Below the pieces are notes generated by a model. The model made no database searches. It worked only from the letters and a program-made list of their open reading frames with translations, and was not told where the DNA came from. From positions 62,001 through 126,000 of the forward strand of contig NZ_SUND01000009.1 in assembly GCF_005280205.1 (NCBI RefSeq): 64,000 bases of DNA, given 5' to 3'. The DNA is from Bacillus yapensis. Lineage in GTDB: Bacteria > Bacillota > Bacilli > Bacillales > Cytobacillaceae. How positions within the stretch are numbered: the first letter of the stretch is position 1; every line of letters begins with the position of its first letter. This document shows, in pieces, positions 8,834 to 17,367 of the stretch. The translations under genes and the position numbers were made by a program.

Positions 8834-9607
8834 TTAGTGATTCCGATAGCGGTAGATTTTAATAAGAATAGCAAGAATAAAAAGCTGCTCTTGTTTTGAA
8901 AGTCCTTCGTCAAATGACAAGACTGGCGTATTGGCGTCTTTGATAAATTGAGACCATTCCAAAGGCATCCAACCCTTTCTGACGCGAGCAATAACGCTTC
9001 CTTCCTTATTAAGGAATTGCACATCTGTATACATAGAGTTCGAATCTAGTTGAATGAATAGGTTATCATTCATCTGAAATTGATTTTTCTCATTCTCTTC
9101 GATTGTAAAAGCAAGCGTTCCTTTTGGGTCTCTGACTTCACACTGCGCTTTTGACCACTTCATTGTCAGCTGCAATTTTTTCTCTCTATTATAAAAACCG
9201 TACTCTGCTGGAATCATTCGGTCGATAAAATAAGGAAGATACCAGCGTAATTTCGTAAAGCGCAAATCACGGATTTCTCCCTTTATTGTGCCATTCGGAT
9301 AAAAGAGAAGCATTCGTAAAGATGGTGCGGGCATAAAGGCCAATAGGTAGTGGTTCTTTTCATTAGGAATTTGATTTTTTTCTTTTTTGAACGTATCAGC
9401 AGTTGCGGACGCACGTTCACGATGAAGAATGTATGATTGATATGCTATAAAACTGTAGACTAGAAATGGTAGAGAAAACATGAGAATTTTCTTATTTGGC
9501 AACAACATGTATAGAGGAATAATCATAATAATGACTGGTACAAGTGCAGCAAGGCTATTATTTACAGCCGTAGATGCTGCTTGTCGATAATATTGGTGTA
9601 TATTCAT
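8834..9607 (-). CDS. Membrane protein with possible tubby-like C-terminal domain
   Basis: The 257-residue protein has two hydrophobic segments near residues 18-37 and 41-58. A soluble, beta-rich C-terminal part follows, with repeated turns such as NREKKLQLTMKW and NKEGSVIARVRKGW. That pattern suggests the tubby/LURP-one-like fold seen in several Bacillus proteins, but this is only an inference from the strand pattern. I do not recognise a function. It is followed by the ResA-like gene on the same strand but with a gap of over 120 bp. Confidence 0.6.
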   Translation of the reverse strand: MNIHQYYRQAASTAVNNSLAALVPVIIMIIPLYMLLPNKKILMFSLPFLVYSFIAYQSYILHRERASATADTFKKEKNQIPNEKNHYLLAFMPAPSLRMLLFYPNGTIKGEIRDLRFTKLRWYLPYFIDRMIPAEYGFYNREKKLQLTMKWSKAQCEVRDPKGTLAFTIEENEKNQFQMNDNLFIQLDSNSMYTDVQFLNKEGSVIARVRKGWMPLEWSQFIKDANTPVLSFDEGLSKQEQLFILAILIKIYRYRNH

Positions 9608-9655
9608 AACTTATCTCCTCGAAAATTTAGATAATACCTTATAGGGACAACCCAT

Positions 9656-9820
9656 TTAATTGTTTGCTCTTTTCCTGGTCCATCTTTTTAGTAACTTTTT
9701 TAGCTTGCTTTCCCATGGTGCCGGACCAAAAGTATAGCGATTCACGAAAAATTGAGTGGTTTCTTCTAATATTGCTAGAATTAAAAATGCTACAAGAATA
9801 ATGACTATCCACGGCCACAT
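9656..9820 (-). CDS. Small single-pass membrane protein
   Basis: This is a 54-residue protein with one membrane helix (IVIILVAFLILAIL) and a strongly basic C-terminus. The start at 9820 is chosen because GAGGGG lies eight bases upstream; the ATG six codons earlier lacks one. I recognise no family. It lies just upstream of the 257-residue membrane protein on the same strand. Confidence 0.55.
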   Translation of the reverse strand: MWPWIVIILVAFLILAILEETTQFFVNRYTFGPAPWESKLKKLLKRWTRKRANN

Positions 9821-9914
9821 GCTAAAAACCCCTCTCACTATGAGTAGTATCCCTTGTTATTACTATATTCTCTTACTTTCTAATCATTCTACTTTTTCAC
9901 TAACTGTTCTATTA

Positions 9915-9944
9915 AAAAGAAAAAGCCTAGGATTTTCTCCTAGA
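9915..9944 (-). terminator. Terminator downstream of the DUF4870 gene
   Basis: CTAGGA and TCCTAG pair and are followed on the minus strand by GCTTTTTCTTTTT. Confidence 0.75.
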
Positions 9945-9958
9945 CTCTAGCTGCATCC

Positions 9959-10279
9959 CTATCGAATGAAACGAATAATGAACGGAATTCTGTATGTTGA
10001 CCCTTCAAACGCTTTTATTGCTGCGATAATCGTGAAGACAAAATAAAGTAATCCGACAATCCAAATGGTAATAAAACCGATGAGAACAAGCATCAGCAAG
10101 CAGCTAATCGTGGAATATATCACATACGTGATAAAAAAGTTAAAGTATTCCTTCCCATGATAGTTCACATACGGTGAGTCCCTTTTAATTATCCAAATCA
10201 CTAACGGACCTACAAAGACTGTAAAAAAACTAATAATATATATAGCGGCTGCAAATAAGCGATCATTATTACTCGGCAT
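9959..10279 (-). CDS. DUF4870 family small membrane protein
   Basis: The 106-residue protein has three hydrophobic helices and the family pattern: IIKRDSPYVNYHGKEYFNF between helices 1 and 2, and a C-terminal arginine-rich end. DUF4870 proteins are widespread membrane proteins of unknown role. It is transcribed alone, divergent from uppP, and ends at its own terminator. Confidence 0.8.
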   Translation of the reverse strand: MPSNNDRLFAAAIYIISFFTVFVGPLVIWIIKRDSPYVNYHGKEYFNFFITYVIYSTISCLLMLVLIGFITIWIVGLLYFVFTIIAAIKAFEGSTYRIPFIIRFIR

Positions 10280-10378
10280 TGCTTTTTCCTCCCAAATTAA
10301 AATACTTTCTTACATACATATACGAAAAAAACCAACAAAAGATTCAATTCTCTTCATTATAGTCCTTTCTCATTGTTC

Positions 10379-10407
10379 TTGAAATAAACAATATGAATAC
10401 ATATTAT
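10379..10407 (+). promoter_or_regulatory. Sigma-A promoter of uppP
   Basis: TTGAAA, a 17-bp spacer and TATTAT lie 30 bp upstream of the uppP start. Confidence 0.6.
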
Positions 10408-10436
10408 ATAGGACAACTTGATGAAGGGTGATATTT

Positions 10437-11219
10437 ATGATGTCAAAACTAGAAGCCTTTATTCTTGGAATCATACAAGGATTAACCGAGTTTATCCCAA
10501 TTTCTAGTACAGGCCATCTATATTTAGGACGCCATTTATTTGGACTAGATGAGGCAGGCCTTTTTCTCGATACCATGCTTCATGTTGGGACACTATTGGC
10601 TGTTCTTGTGGTCTATAAAAATGAATTGATTCAAATCATAAAGAACCCATTTGGAAAACTCTCTTTATTACTCATTATTGGGACCATCCCTGCAGTTATT
10701 GTAGGTCTACTATTGAATGACTTATTTGATACGATTTCTAAAACCGGAGTGACGATCGGTTGGGAATTTTTATTCACAGGTTTCATTCTATGGATAGCAG
10801 ATGGTGTGAAAAAAGGGAGTAAAAATATGGATAACATCACATATGGGGATGCCCTATTTATCGGTTCGTTTCAAGCAGTAGCAATCTTTCCAGCCGTTTC
10901 TCGCTCAGGACTAACGATTGCAGCTGGATTATTTCGCAAACTAGACCGCGAAACAGCGGCTTATTTTTCTTTTCTCTTGTCAATCCCCGTGATCGCAGGA
11001 GGAATCGTCCTTGAGGTCGGTGAAATTGCGTCGGGACACATAGAGGCTATAACATTCGGAAGCTTGCTAGTTGCCACCCTTTCTTCGGCTTTATTTGGCT
11101 ATTTCGCGATTGTGTGGATGATTAATTACTTGAAAAAGCGATCCCTCAAAATTTTCGCCATATATGTTTGGATTTTAGGCCTCGCGATCCTTACTTTGCA
11201 GTTAACTGGAGTGTTTTAG
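10437..11219 (+). CDS. uppP: Undecaprenyl-diphosphatase
   Basis: UppP (BacA) dephosphorylates undecaprenyl pyrophosphate at the outer face of the membrane. This recycles the lipid carrier for wall synthesis and gives bacitracin tolerance. The two catalytic signatures are present: GLTEFIPISSTGH near residue 15 and PAVSRSG near residue 152. There are about eight hydrophobic segments over 260 residues, the usual size. The ATG at 10437 follows GAAGGGTGAT. It is monocistronic behind a clear sigma-A promoter. Bacillus genomes often hold more than one copy; context does not show which this is. Confidence 0.93.
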   Translation: MMSKLEAFILGIIQGLTEFIPISSTGHLYLGRHLFGLDEAGLFLDTMLHVGTLLAVLVVYKNELIQIIKNPFGKLSLLLIIGTIPAVIVGLLLNDLFDTISKTGVTIGWEFLFTGFILWIADGVKKGSKNMDNITYGDALFIGSFQAVAIFPAVSRSGLTIAAGLFRKLDRETAAYFSFLLSIPVIAGGIVLEVGEIASGHIEAITFGSLLVATLSSALFGYFAIVWMINYLKKRSLKIFAIYVWILGLAILTLQLTGVF

Positions 11220-11382
11220 TTCTTAAAACGTTCACTCCATTTTAGCTGTTATTTTTTTGTCCAAATTTGTAAAGTAATGATGAAAAATTTGGTGAAAAAT
11301 TTTTATAAAAAAACTATTTCTTTTTCCTATTATTTTTTGTATGATACAGAATGGAAATATCAAAAAAGTAAAAGCAATAGGG

Positions 11383-11607
11383 AAGGCAAATGGTGCGCCA
11401 CCTGTAAGTATTTATTAGATCAGCAAGAAGAAATTCTGCTGGCTGGTTTAATAAATACTTATTGGTTCTAGTGGGTTCGATTCCCACCCCGAAATTTTTT
11501 AGCTACATCACAAAAAATTTCGAGGGTGGGTCTAGTTCTTTTAAGTATGAACAGGACTGTCCTCAGAATGGAGGGAATGTTCATGCTTAAAAAACGAGAA
11601 CTTCAAG
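11383..11607 (+). ncRNA. Structured leader RNA of the GNAT gene, riboswitch-like
   Basis: The stretch between uppP and the acetyltransferase has several strong pairings. Stem A joins 11405-11417 with 11449-11461 (13 bp). Stem B joins GTGGG 11471-11475 with CCCAC 11483-11487 and has a tRNA T-arm-like loop. Stem C joins 11483-11500 with 11512-11530 (18 bp, one bulged A) and reuses the same CCCAC, so B and C exclude each other. A fourth stem, from about 11534-11553 to 11578-11606, would hide the ribosome site and start codon. I do not recognise the aptamer class. Confidence 0.55.
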
Positions 11608-12143
11608 ATAGCCAAGCTTTATACGAGCTGATGACGCACCCAGATGTCTTCCCTTTCGTGCGCCAAAAAGCCCATTCTTATGAGGAATTTCTCTTTTTAT
11701 CAAAGCAAACAATCGAATCTGAAGAACGTGGTGAATTAATATCACGAACGATTCTCGATGAATGGGGTCAGCCGATTGGCACCATTAATTTATACGATAT
11801 TGAAGACCAAGCTGGATTTTTAGGAACATGGTTAGGAAAGCCGTATCATGGGAAAGGCTACAACAAGATAGCGAAGGATGCTTTTTTCGAAGAATTATTC
11901 TATACATTAGGTATTGAAACAGTCTTCATGCGCATCCGCACGGAAAACATTCGCTCTCAAAAAGCTGCTGAAAAACTCCCCTACGTAATCCAAGCCAATG
12001 AAACAAAAAAAGATTTATTCGCTCGACTCAATCCTTCCGAGAAAATCTATAACTTATATGAAATCCCAAAAGATTTATATACTTTACATGTATTACGCCA
12101 TGGACACGAGCAACAGGAAGAAAATCACTTGTTAGAAGCATAA
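11583..12143 (+). CDS. GNAT family N-acetyltransferase
   Basis: The 186-residue product has the acetyl-CoA binding segment LGKPYHGKGYNKIAKDAFF near residues 80-100 (the GxGxxK/R loop) followed by RTENIRSQKAAEKL, typical of the RimJ/RimL-like branch. The substrate is unknown. The start at 11583 has GGAGGG seven bases before; upstream in-frame ATGs lie inside the leader structure. The long structured leader suggests translational control. A strong terminator follows. Confidence 0.85.
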   Translation: MLKKRELQDSQALYELMTHPDVFPFVRQKAHSYEEFLFLSKQTIESEERGELISRTILDEWGQPIGTINLYDIEDQAGFLGTWLGKPYHGKGYNKIAKDAFFEELFYTLGIETVFMRIRTENIRSQKAAEKLPYVIQANETKKDLFARLNPSEKIYNLYEIPKDLYTLHVLRHGHEQQEENHLLEA

Positions 12144-12145
12144 GC

Positions 12146-12181
12146 AAAAACACACCAATTTTGTAGTTGGTGTGTTTTTTT
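12146..12181 (+). terminator. Terminator of the GNAT gene
   Basis: ACACACCAA and TTGGTGTGT form a stem followed by TTTTTTT. Confidence 0.9.
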
Positions 12182-12188
12182 GGTTGTT

Positions 12189-12347
12189 TTAATTATTTTT
12201 CTTTTCGATAATTTCTAAGTAAAGATTACGTAATACATATGATTTATAGGTTTCTAACTTTTTTCTCTCAACCGGATGATAATAGACCCCTAGCTCTTTT
12301 AATTTTTGAACATACCAACCCTTAGAACCTTGATAAGCCACCTTCAT
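12189..12347 (-). CDS. YflJ-like small protein (DUF2639)
   Basis: The 52-residue frame begins MKVAYQGSKGWYVQKLKELG and continues with a basic segment and an ETYKSYVLRNL motif. This is the pattern of the short Bacillus YflJ/DUF2639 proteins, whose role is unknown. An AGG-containing ribosome site (GAGAGGAGAA) lies upstream of the ATG. It is convergent with the GNAT gene and divergent from the MATE transporter. Confidence 0.75.
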   Translation of the reverse strand: MKVAYQGSKGWYVQKLKELGVYYHPVERKKLETYKSYVLRNLYLEIIEKKNN

Positions 12348-12389
12348 TCTCCTCTCAAAATGCATGTCCGTACACTATATGCATGAATG

Positions 12390-12420
12390 CTGACATTATG
12401 ACTGTTTGCTGTGGTATAAT
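12390..12420 (+). promoter_or_regulatory. Probable promoter of the MATE gene with dyad
   Basis: CTGACA, a 19-bp spacer and TATAAT lie 37 bp before the start codon. CATTAT and ATAATG around the core form a dyad that could be an operator. Confidence 0.45.
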
Positions 12421-12456
12421 GCATTCAATTGCGTAAATTTTTGAAAAGGTAAACAT

Positions 12457-13818
12457 ATGGACCAGACTTACGGAAAAAAACAGAAAATTAAACAACTCCT
12501 TTACGTTTTACTTCCCATCCTTGTCACACAATTTGGGATGTTTTCAATGAATTTCTTTGACACGATGATGTCCGGAAAATTTAGTCCGAATGATTTAGCT
12601 GGGGTTGCGATCGGCTCCTCGATTTGGGTTGCTATTTTTACAGGACTTAGCGGTATCTTGATGGCAGTCATCCCTATCGTCGCACAGTTAATAGGCGGTA
12701 AAAAGAAGAATGAAGTGGCATTTAACGTTATTCAAGCTGTGTACTTAAGCATTTTAATGGGACTTGCGATCATCCTTGCTGGTGTATTCTTACTAGACCC
12801 TTTACTGAATGTCATGAGCTTAGAACCAATAGTCGAACAAATTTCACATGATTATTTGTTCGCATTAGGCTTTGGTGTATTTCCATTGTTTCTTTATAAT
12901 GTTCTTCGTTCCTTTATCGATGCACTAGGTAAAACAAGAGTATCAATGTTCATTACATTATCAGCACTTCCGATTAATGTATTTTTTAATTATGTTCTGA
13001 TCTTTGGAAAATTTGGATTCCCTAGCTTCGGTGGGGTAGGAGCAGGATACGCAACTGCCATTACCTACTGGATCATATTAGGAATTGCTATTTTTATTAT
13101 CGCAAAACAGGAGCCTTTTGCCTCCTATCATTTGTTTTCGAAAATTTACCGTCTTTCTTTCGTAAAATGGAAAGAAATATTGGTTATCGGTGTCCCGATT
13201 GGACTAGCGATATTTTTTGAAACGAGTATTTTTTCAGCAGTAACACTATTAATGAGTGTCTTTGATACGATTACCATTGCTTCTTATCAGGCTGCGATCA
13301 ATTTCGCCTCTTTCATGTACATGATCCCTCTTAGTATTTCGATGGCCCTAACGATTCTAGTAGGATATGAAGTTGGAGCGAAACGTCTTAACGACGCAAA
13401 GGAATATAGTTGGATTGGCGTCGCAATGGGTGTATTGATGGCGTTTGTTAGCGGGGTTATTTTATTACTATTCCGACAAGAAATCGCTGGACTTTATACA
13501 ACAGATAACCGGGTGTTAGAACTGACTGCACATTTTTTACTATACGCGATTTTCTTCCAGCTCTCTGATGCCATTCAAGCTCCTATTCAAGGAGCATTAA
13601 GAGGGTATAAGGATGTAAATGTTACATTTGTGATGTGCCTAGTCTCCTACTGGGTTATCGGACTTCCGCTCGGTTACTATTTAGCGACTTATACAGATTG
13701 GGGTCCATATGGATACTGGATCGGCTTAATTAGTGGGCTAGCCGTTGGGGCAACAAGCTTAGCATCGAGACTGGTATCTGTTCAAAAAAGACAGAAGTTA
13801 CAAGATAGCAAAGCTTAG
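12457..13818 (+). CDS. MATE family efflux transporter
   Basis: The 453-residue protein has twelve predicted membrane helices in two related halves, with MATE-typical segments QFGMFSMNFFDTMMSGKFS in helix 1 and PIQGALRGYKDV before helix 11. MATE proteins export cationic drugs or metabolites in exchange for sodium or protons. The ATG at 12457 follows AAAGG. The gene has its own promoter and no regulator gene next to it. Confidence 0.9.
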   Translation: MDQTYGKKQKIKQLLYVLLPILVTQFGMFSMNFFDTMMSGKFSPNDLAGVAIGSSIWVAIFTGLSGILMAVIPIVAQLIGGKKKNEVAFNVIQAVYLSILMGLAIILAGVFLLDPLLNVMSLEPIVEQISHDYLFALGFGVFPLFLYNVLRSFIDALGKTRVSMFITLSALPINVFFNYVLIFGKFGFPSFGGVGAGYATAITYWIILGIAIFIIAKQEPFASYHLFSKIYRLSFVKWKEILVIGVPIGLAIFFETSIFSAVTLLMSVFDTITIASYQAAINFASFMYMIPLSISMALTILVGYEVGAKRLNDAKEYSWIGVAMGVLMAFVSGVILLLFRQEIAGLYTTDNRVLELTAHFLLYAIFFQLSDAIQAPIQGALRGYKDVNVTFVMCLVSYWVIGLPLGYYLATYTDWGPYGYWIGLISGLAVGATSLASRLVSVQKRQKLQDSKA

Positions 13819-13931
13819 TTTGTTTGAACAAATAACCATTCATCCTTTATTTGCATAGAATATCAATGAATTTTACTATCCATTTTTATCATGCGTATAT
13901 CCTTATCGCAATGCTTGAAAGGATGAACATT

Positions 13932-14387
13932 ATGTTCCCATGGAATTTCTCGCCATTTAATAAAGAGACAATGCAGAAGCTTAAACGGATGCGACCTGAA
14001 GAAGTCGAAAACTATGTAAGCGAAGTAATGGGGAAAATGTTCCCACCCGAGATGCAAGGGATGAATTTTACAAAGGGTTTTAATTCTTCAACAGAGGAAT
14101 CATCTCCGTCACTTTCAGTATCTGTGTTTGAATCTCTAGACTATGTATATGTGATGATACCGATAAACAACGAAGATTGGCTACAAAAAATGAAGTTGTA
14201 TTATACATCTAATCAGTTGATTATTGAGCATATACCTGAGCCTGAGGATAAACAAACCATTACCCTTCCTGCTATTGTTCGGAAAAAAGGATCGAGAGCC
14301 ACCTATAAGGATGGAACTCTCGAAATTAAAATACCGAAAAATATCGATATGCAATACTCTGAAATTGATATTACTGAGAAATATTAA
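13932..14387 (+). CDS. Hsp20/alpha-crystallin-like protein
   Basis: The protein (151 residues from ATG 13932, after AAAGGA) has an N-terminal region FPWNFSPF and helix. An alpha-crystallin-like beta domain follows from about residue 58 to the end, closing with YKDGTLEIKIPK, the usual final strand pattern of the fold. Bacillus has several such proteins, some of them spore coat constituents (CotM, CotP) and others cytosolic chaperones; context does not decide between them. The longer frame upstream has no ribosome site. Confidence 0.75.
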   Translation: MFPWNFSPFNKETMQKLKRMRPEEVENYVSEVMGKMFPPEMQGMNFTKGFNSSTEESSPSLSVSVFESLDYVYVMIPINNEDWLQKMKLYYTSNQLIIEHIPEPEDKQTITLPAIVRKKGSRATYKDGTLEIKIPKNIDMQYSEIDITEKY

Positions 14388-14422
14388 AATGAGCATCCGA
14401 ATTCATCCGGATGCTCATTTTA
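14386..14422. terminator. Bidirectional terminator
   Basis: AAAATGAGCATCCG and CGGATGCTCATTTT form a near-perfect stem between two convergent genes. Confidence 0.85.
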
Positions 14423-14435
14423 TTCAAGCATTTAA

Positions 14436-14894
14436 TTAATGCTCCCCTTCTTCATGCTCTTCCATGTTCATTTGAGATGAAGAGTCTTCCTCCGGTTCAC
14501 TTGCTTCACCAATCACAAACTCGGTCTTAGGCATATTGTGCATTTCTCTAGCTGTTACATGTGAAATGACATAATAGGTTCCTTCTTGCTCAAAGCTTTT
14601 TTCTAAACGATAAATGCCATTTTCAGCATGTTTGATTTCCATTTTTTCGTGTTCTTCATCATGAGAACGCCATATTTCAAATAATACCTCGTCTGCATCG
14701 GTTACTTCTTCTTCCCCATAGGTCACTTTTGCTTCAATGATTACAGGTTCATTTACCTCTCCATTTTCAGGATTCACTGAAAGCTCCACTTCCGTAAAAA
14801 GAGGTTCTTCTGACTTTTCATCTTTTTGTGCGCAACCAGTGATGAAAACGATACCCACTAAAGTTATTAATAGAATAGATAAAAGTTTTTTCAT
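14436..14894 (-). CDS. FixH/YtkA-like lipoprotein
   Basis: The product (152 residues) starts with a lipoprotein signal ending in the lipobox ITGC. A single beta-sandwich domain follows (PVIIEAKVTYGEEEVTDADEV, then GTYYVISHVTA), which matches the YtkA-like/FixH family. The C-terminus is rich in Glu, His and Met (MNMEEHEEGEH) and could bind metal. Such proteins are thought to act in metal handling or respiratory assembly outside the membrane. It is monocistronic. Confidence 0.8.
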   Translation of the reverse strand: MKKLLSILLITLVGIVFITGCAQKDEKSEEPLFTEVELSVNPENGEVNEPVIIEAKVTYGEEEVTDADEVLFEIWRSHDEEHEKMEIKHAENGIYRLEKSFEQEGTYYVISHVTAREMHNMPKTEFVIGEASEPEEDSSSQMNMEEHEEGEH

Positions 14895-15075
14895 TATGTT
14901 ATTCTCCTTTGACTATCGATCCAAAGCAATCTTATCATAGATTTCCAAATAGTTGATAGATAGGTCCAATGATTTAACGAAATGGTCACAAAATCCTCAC
15001 TTTTTTCACATTACATATTTATAACGGAATATGCAAAAAATAACTTGAGAAAGTGTATTTGAAAGGAGAATGAAA

Positions 15076-15324
15076 ATGAGTACCCCTTATTGTTGCCCGA
15101 ATTGCAAAACGAACCGAACCCGCTTTAATGTGATTAATCAGGAACCACATTCAGTAAAAATGAACCCTCAAACGGGAGAAGTTATGGAGGAATATACTAA
15201 TGAGCAACTAAGTCCTTTTCATTTGGCCTATAACGGACCGGAGATACGTGTCCAATGTGCTGTTTGTGGATTAATTGAAGATGAACGGACATTTATAAAA
15301 TTTGGAGAAAAGAGTAATGCTTGA
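15076..15324 (+). CDS. Small zinc-ribbon protein
   Basis: This 82-residue protein has two cysteine pairs, CCPNC near residue 6 and CAVCG near residue 60, that can bind one zinc ion. GAAAGGAG lies seven bases before ATG 15076, which is therefore preferred over the ATG two codons upstream. I do not recognise a specific family or role. It is convergent with the exported-protein gene. Confidence 0.65.
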   Translation: MSTPYCCPNCKTNRTRFNVINQEPHSVKMNPQTGEVMEEYTNEQLSPFHLAYNGPEIRVQCAVCGLIEDERTFIKFGEKSNA

Positions 15325-15349
15325 GAGGAAATCCTCTCAAGCATTACTC
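15312..15349. terminator. Hairpin between convergent genes
   Basis: GAGTAATGCTTGAGAGGA and its exact complement form an 18-bp stem with a two-base loop. It overlaps both gene ends. Confidence 0.75.
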
Positions 15350-16171
15350 ACTAAAGTTCTCTTTTCGAAATTTGTCTACATCTATTTTCCAACTATCAAA
15401 AAGAGTATATCTCACTAATTGGATTTCTCCTCGATATTTTTTCCATCTCCCGCCTTGCATTTGCCAATCCACTTCAATCGGAACTGCTAGCGTTAATTTT
15501 CCCGTTAAGTCCTCATCAGGCAATTGAGGCATACTTGTAATCGCAACATTATCCACTTGTTTGAGAATTTTTGCCCATTTTAAATCTTGGAGTTCAACCT
15601 GATCAATAATAGTTTCATCGTCTTCTTTGATGCCAGCAATTAAAGCACTTATCAATTCATACGGATTGGCCTTTTGCAAATGGTCTTCTAATTTTCCCGC
15701 CGCTTTTAGTATCATAAGCTTATGCGACAAGTCCATAAAATTTCGCCGATGGGTTGTACTACCATAAAAATGAATACAAAAGTGACCTGGAAAGTTATTT
15801 TTCAACGCACCAGCACCATGAGGCATACCATGCATGGAAGCAGCAATTTTTTTATCCTCATGTAGAACGATAATCGCCCTTCGCTTCCAGCTCCATGTTC
15901 CATTATAGATTCCCTTCATTGTAGCGGTATCCTCATTGGTAAGGGGTTGAACATCAGCATGCCTACTGCCTGCTCTTCTTTGGACACGAAATTCCTTGCC
16001 CGTTATGACATCTTTAACCGTAAACTTTGAATACTTTGGCAGGAGAAGGTTCACTTCTTCCCATTCAAGCATCTCTGTTTTTATTATGTCATTATTCTTT
16101 TTAGCAGCCGATACATTGAACGGAGTCCCTATCAGTAAAAAAGAACAAAGGAACCATATAACAATTCTCAT
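15344..16171 (-). CDS. Exported protein with transpeptidase-like HG...HFCIHF motif
   Basis: The 275-residue protein has an N-terminal signal peptide (cleavage near VSAAKK). A central domain contains MHGMPHGAG followed by GHFCIHFYGSTTH at about residues 117-140. The His/Cys/His arrangement recalls L,D-transpeptidase or related peptidoglycan-active domains, and similar exported Firmicute proteins carry this motif. Catalysis is an inference. The gene is monocistronic. Confidence 0.6.
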   Translation of the reverse strand: MRIVIWFLCSFLLIGTPFNVSAAKKNNDIIKTEMLEWEEVNLLLPKYSKFTVKDVITGKEFRVQRRAGSRHADVQPLTNEDTATMKGIYNGTWSWKRRAIIVLHEDKKIAASMHGMPHGAGALKNNFPGHFCIHFYGSTTHRRNFMDLSHKLMILKAAGKLEDHLQKANPYELISALIAGIKEDDETIIDQVELQDLKWAKILKQVDNVAITSMPQLPDEDLTGKLTLAVPIEVDWQMQGGRWKKYRGEIQLVRYTLFDSWKIDVDKFRKENFSE

Positions 16172-16356
16172 ATCCCGAGTACACTTCCATACTTTTCGAA
16201 ATTTACATATAAAAAGTTTCCCCTACAATTAAGAGAACATACAACTAAATTCCTAGTTGGTGATGAATGCGCTATTAAAATAGGGCAATAGGCATCAGGC
16301 GAATTCCCTCTCGATGATGTTTGTCATTTTTTTGATAGTGTTGCGGTTATAATATG

Positions 16357-16483
16357 TTGATTTCCGCTCCAGGCACTTGCTTTCCGGGGGGCAGGCGGTG
16401 AGCTTCCTCGTCGCTGACGCTCCTGCGGGATCTCACCTGTCCTGCTAATCCCCCAGGAGTCAAGCACCCTCCGCTCCAATCAA
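16357..16483. repeat. Bacillus dispersed palindromic repeat
   Basis: The sequence opens TTGATTTCCGCTCCAGGCAC and closes with the imperfect inverted copy GTCAAGCACC...CCGCTCCAATCAA. A GC-rich centre contains GCAGGCGGTGAGC and a matching ATCTCACCTGTCCTGC. This long GC-rich palindrome is common between genes in many Bacillus genomes. It is non-coding. Confidence 0.85.
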
Positions 16484-16801
16484 CTTGTTTGGCTGTCACT
16501 TAAGCAGTTCGCCAATTCCAAGTTGTTATTTTCTTTAAATATATGGAAACAAATGTAAACATCACCTGCAACGACACTATCTATTCTCTTCTTCTTTTCA
16601 CCTATATTTATTTGATATCACCGTTGTGCCGTAGATGTTCTACTCTTCTAAGTAAGCTTCCTAAATATGACATTGTACTATATGAAGATCATCTTAAACA
16701 AAACAGTAGGATAGATACGTAAACGACCAATCCCTAAATAGAGGCTTTCAACCATATGATAGATGAACAAAAAATCAACATTTAGAGGGCTATTTTAAAA
16801 G
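16484..16801. other. Non-coding stretch
   Basis: I see no supportable gene or structured element here; the next signal is the terminator at 16802. Confidence 0.5.
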
Positions 16802-16842
16802 AAAAAGACTGTAGGTAATCATCTTTTCGATGATTGCCTGAT
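16802..16842 (-). terminator. Terminator of the 131-residue gene
   Basis: AATCATC and GATGATT pair within a larger stem followed on the minus strand by GTCTTTTTCTTTT. Confidence 0.75.
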
Positions 16843-16852
16843 TTTACCCCTA

Positions 16853-17248
16853 CTAATCGATTTCTTCTAGCCTTTCTTGAAGCATTTCCTGTATCATATA
16901 GTCAACTTTCTTTTCAATTTCTAAGAAACTGTACTTAGTCATATAGCCTACCTTATGAAATAATTCACTTTTACAGCGCCAAATTGGAATATACGCATTT
17001 GGATAGGATTCTTCATCTTTTTCTATTCCAATTTCGATAAAGGATTCATAACAAGGCTCAAACATACTCGTTTGATCTACGATTTTTCCTTTTAAAGTTC
17101 TTAAGCATTCAATCGTTAAATGTGCATCTAATTTTTGGAATTCATCCCGATGTTTTTCTTCCATTCGTTTGCACATGTCGCTACATTTATTCTCTAAAGT
17201 CAAAATTTGATTTTTGACCTGATTATTAAAATCAATCACCTGTAACAA
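16853..17248 (-). CDS. Hypothetical protein, helical
   Basis: The 131-residue product is predicted to be mainly helical with charged heptad-like stretches at both ends (residues 10-40 and 105-130) and five cysteines. GAGGTGATAAATT lies upstream of the start. It ends at its own terminator. I recognise no family. Confidence 0.6.
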   Translation of the reverse strand: MLQVIDFNNQVKNQILTLENKCSDMCKRMEEKHRDEFQKLDAHLTIECLRTLKGKIVDQTSMFEPCYESFIEIGIEKDEESYPNAYIPIWRCKSELFHKVGYMTKYSFLEIEKKVDYMIQEMLQERLEEID

Positions 17249-17335
17249 TTTATCACCTCGTGTACTGCCTCATTGAAACTAAACTATCTCTAAGGAGTCA
17301 TTTTAGCTCAATTCCAATTTTCTTACAAATAAAAA

Positions 17336-17363
17336 GTAAAAAACCCTCCAGCAAGGAGGGTTA
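17336..17363 (-). terminator. Terminator of ctpA
   Basis: AACCCTCC and GGAGGGTT pair, followed on the minus strand by TTTTTTACTTTTT. Confidence 0.85.
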
Positions 17364-17367
17364 AAGA

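Noticed and set aside
11277-11471. A 64-residue plus-strand frame downstream of uppP
   Set aside because: It has no ribosome site and crosses the strong stems of the leader RNA; composition is not protein-like.
11463-11495. A tRNA gene, because of GGTTCGATTCC
   Set aside because: Only a T-arm-like hairpin is present; no acceptor, D or anticodon arms can be formed around it.
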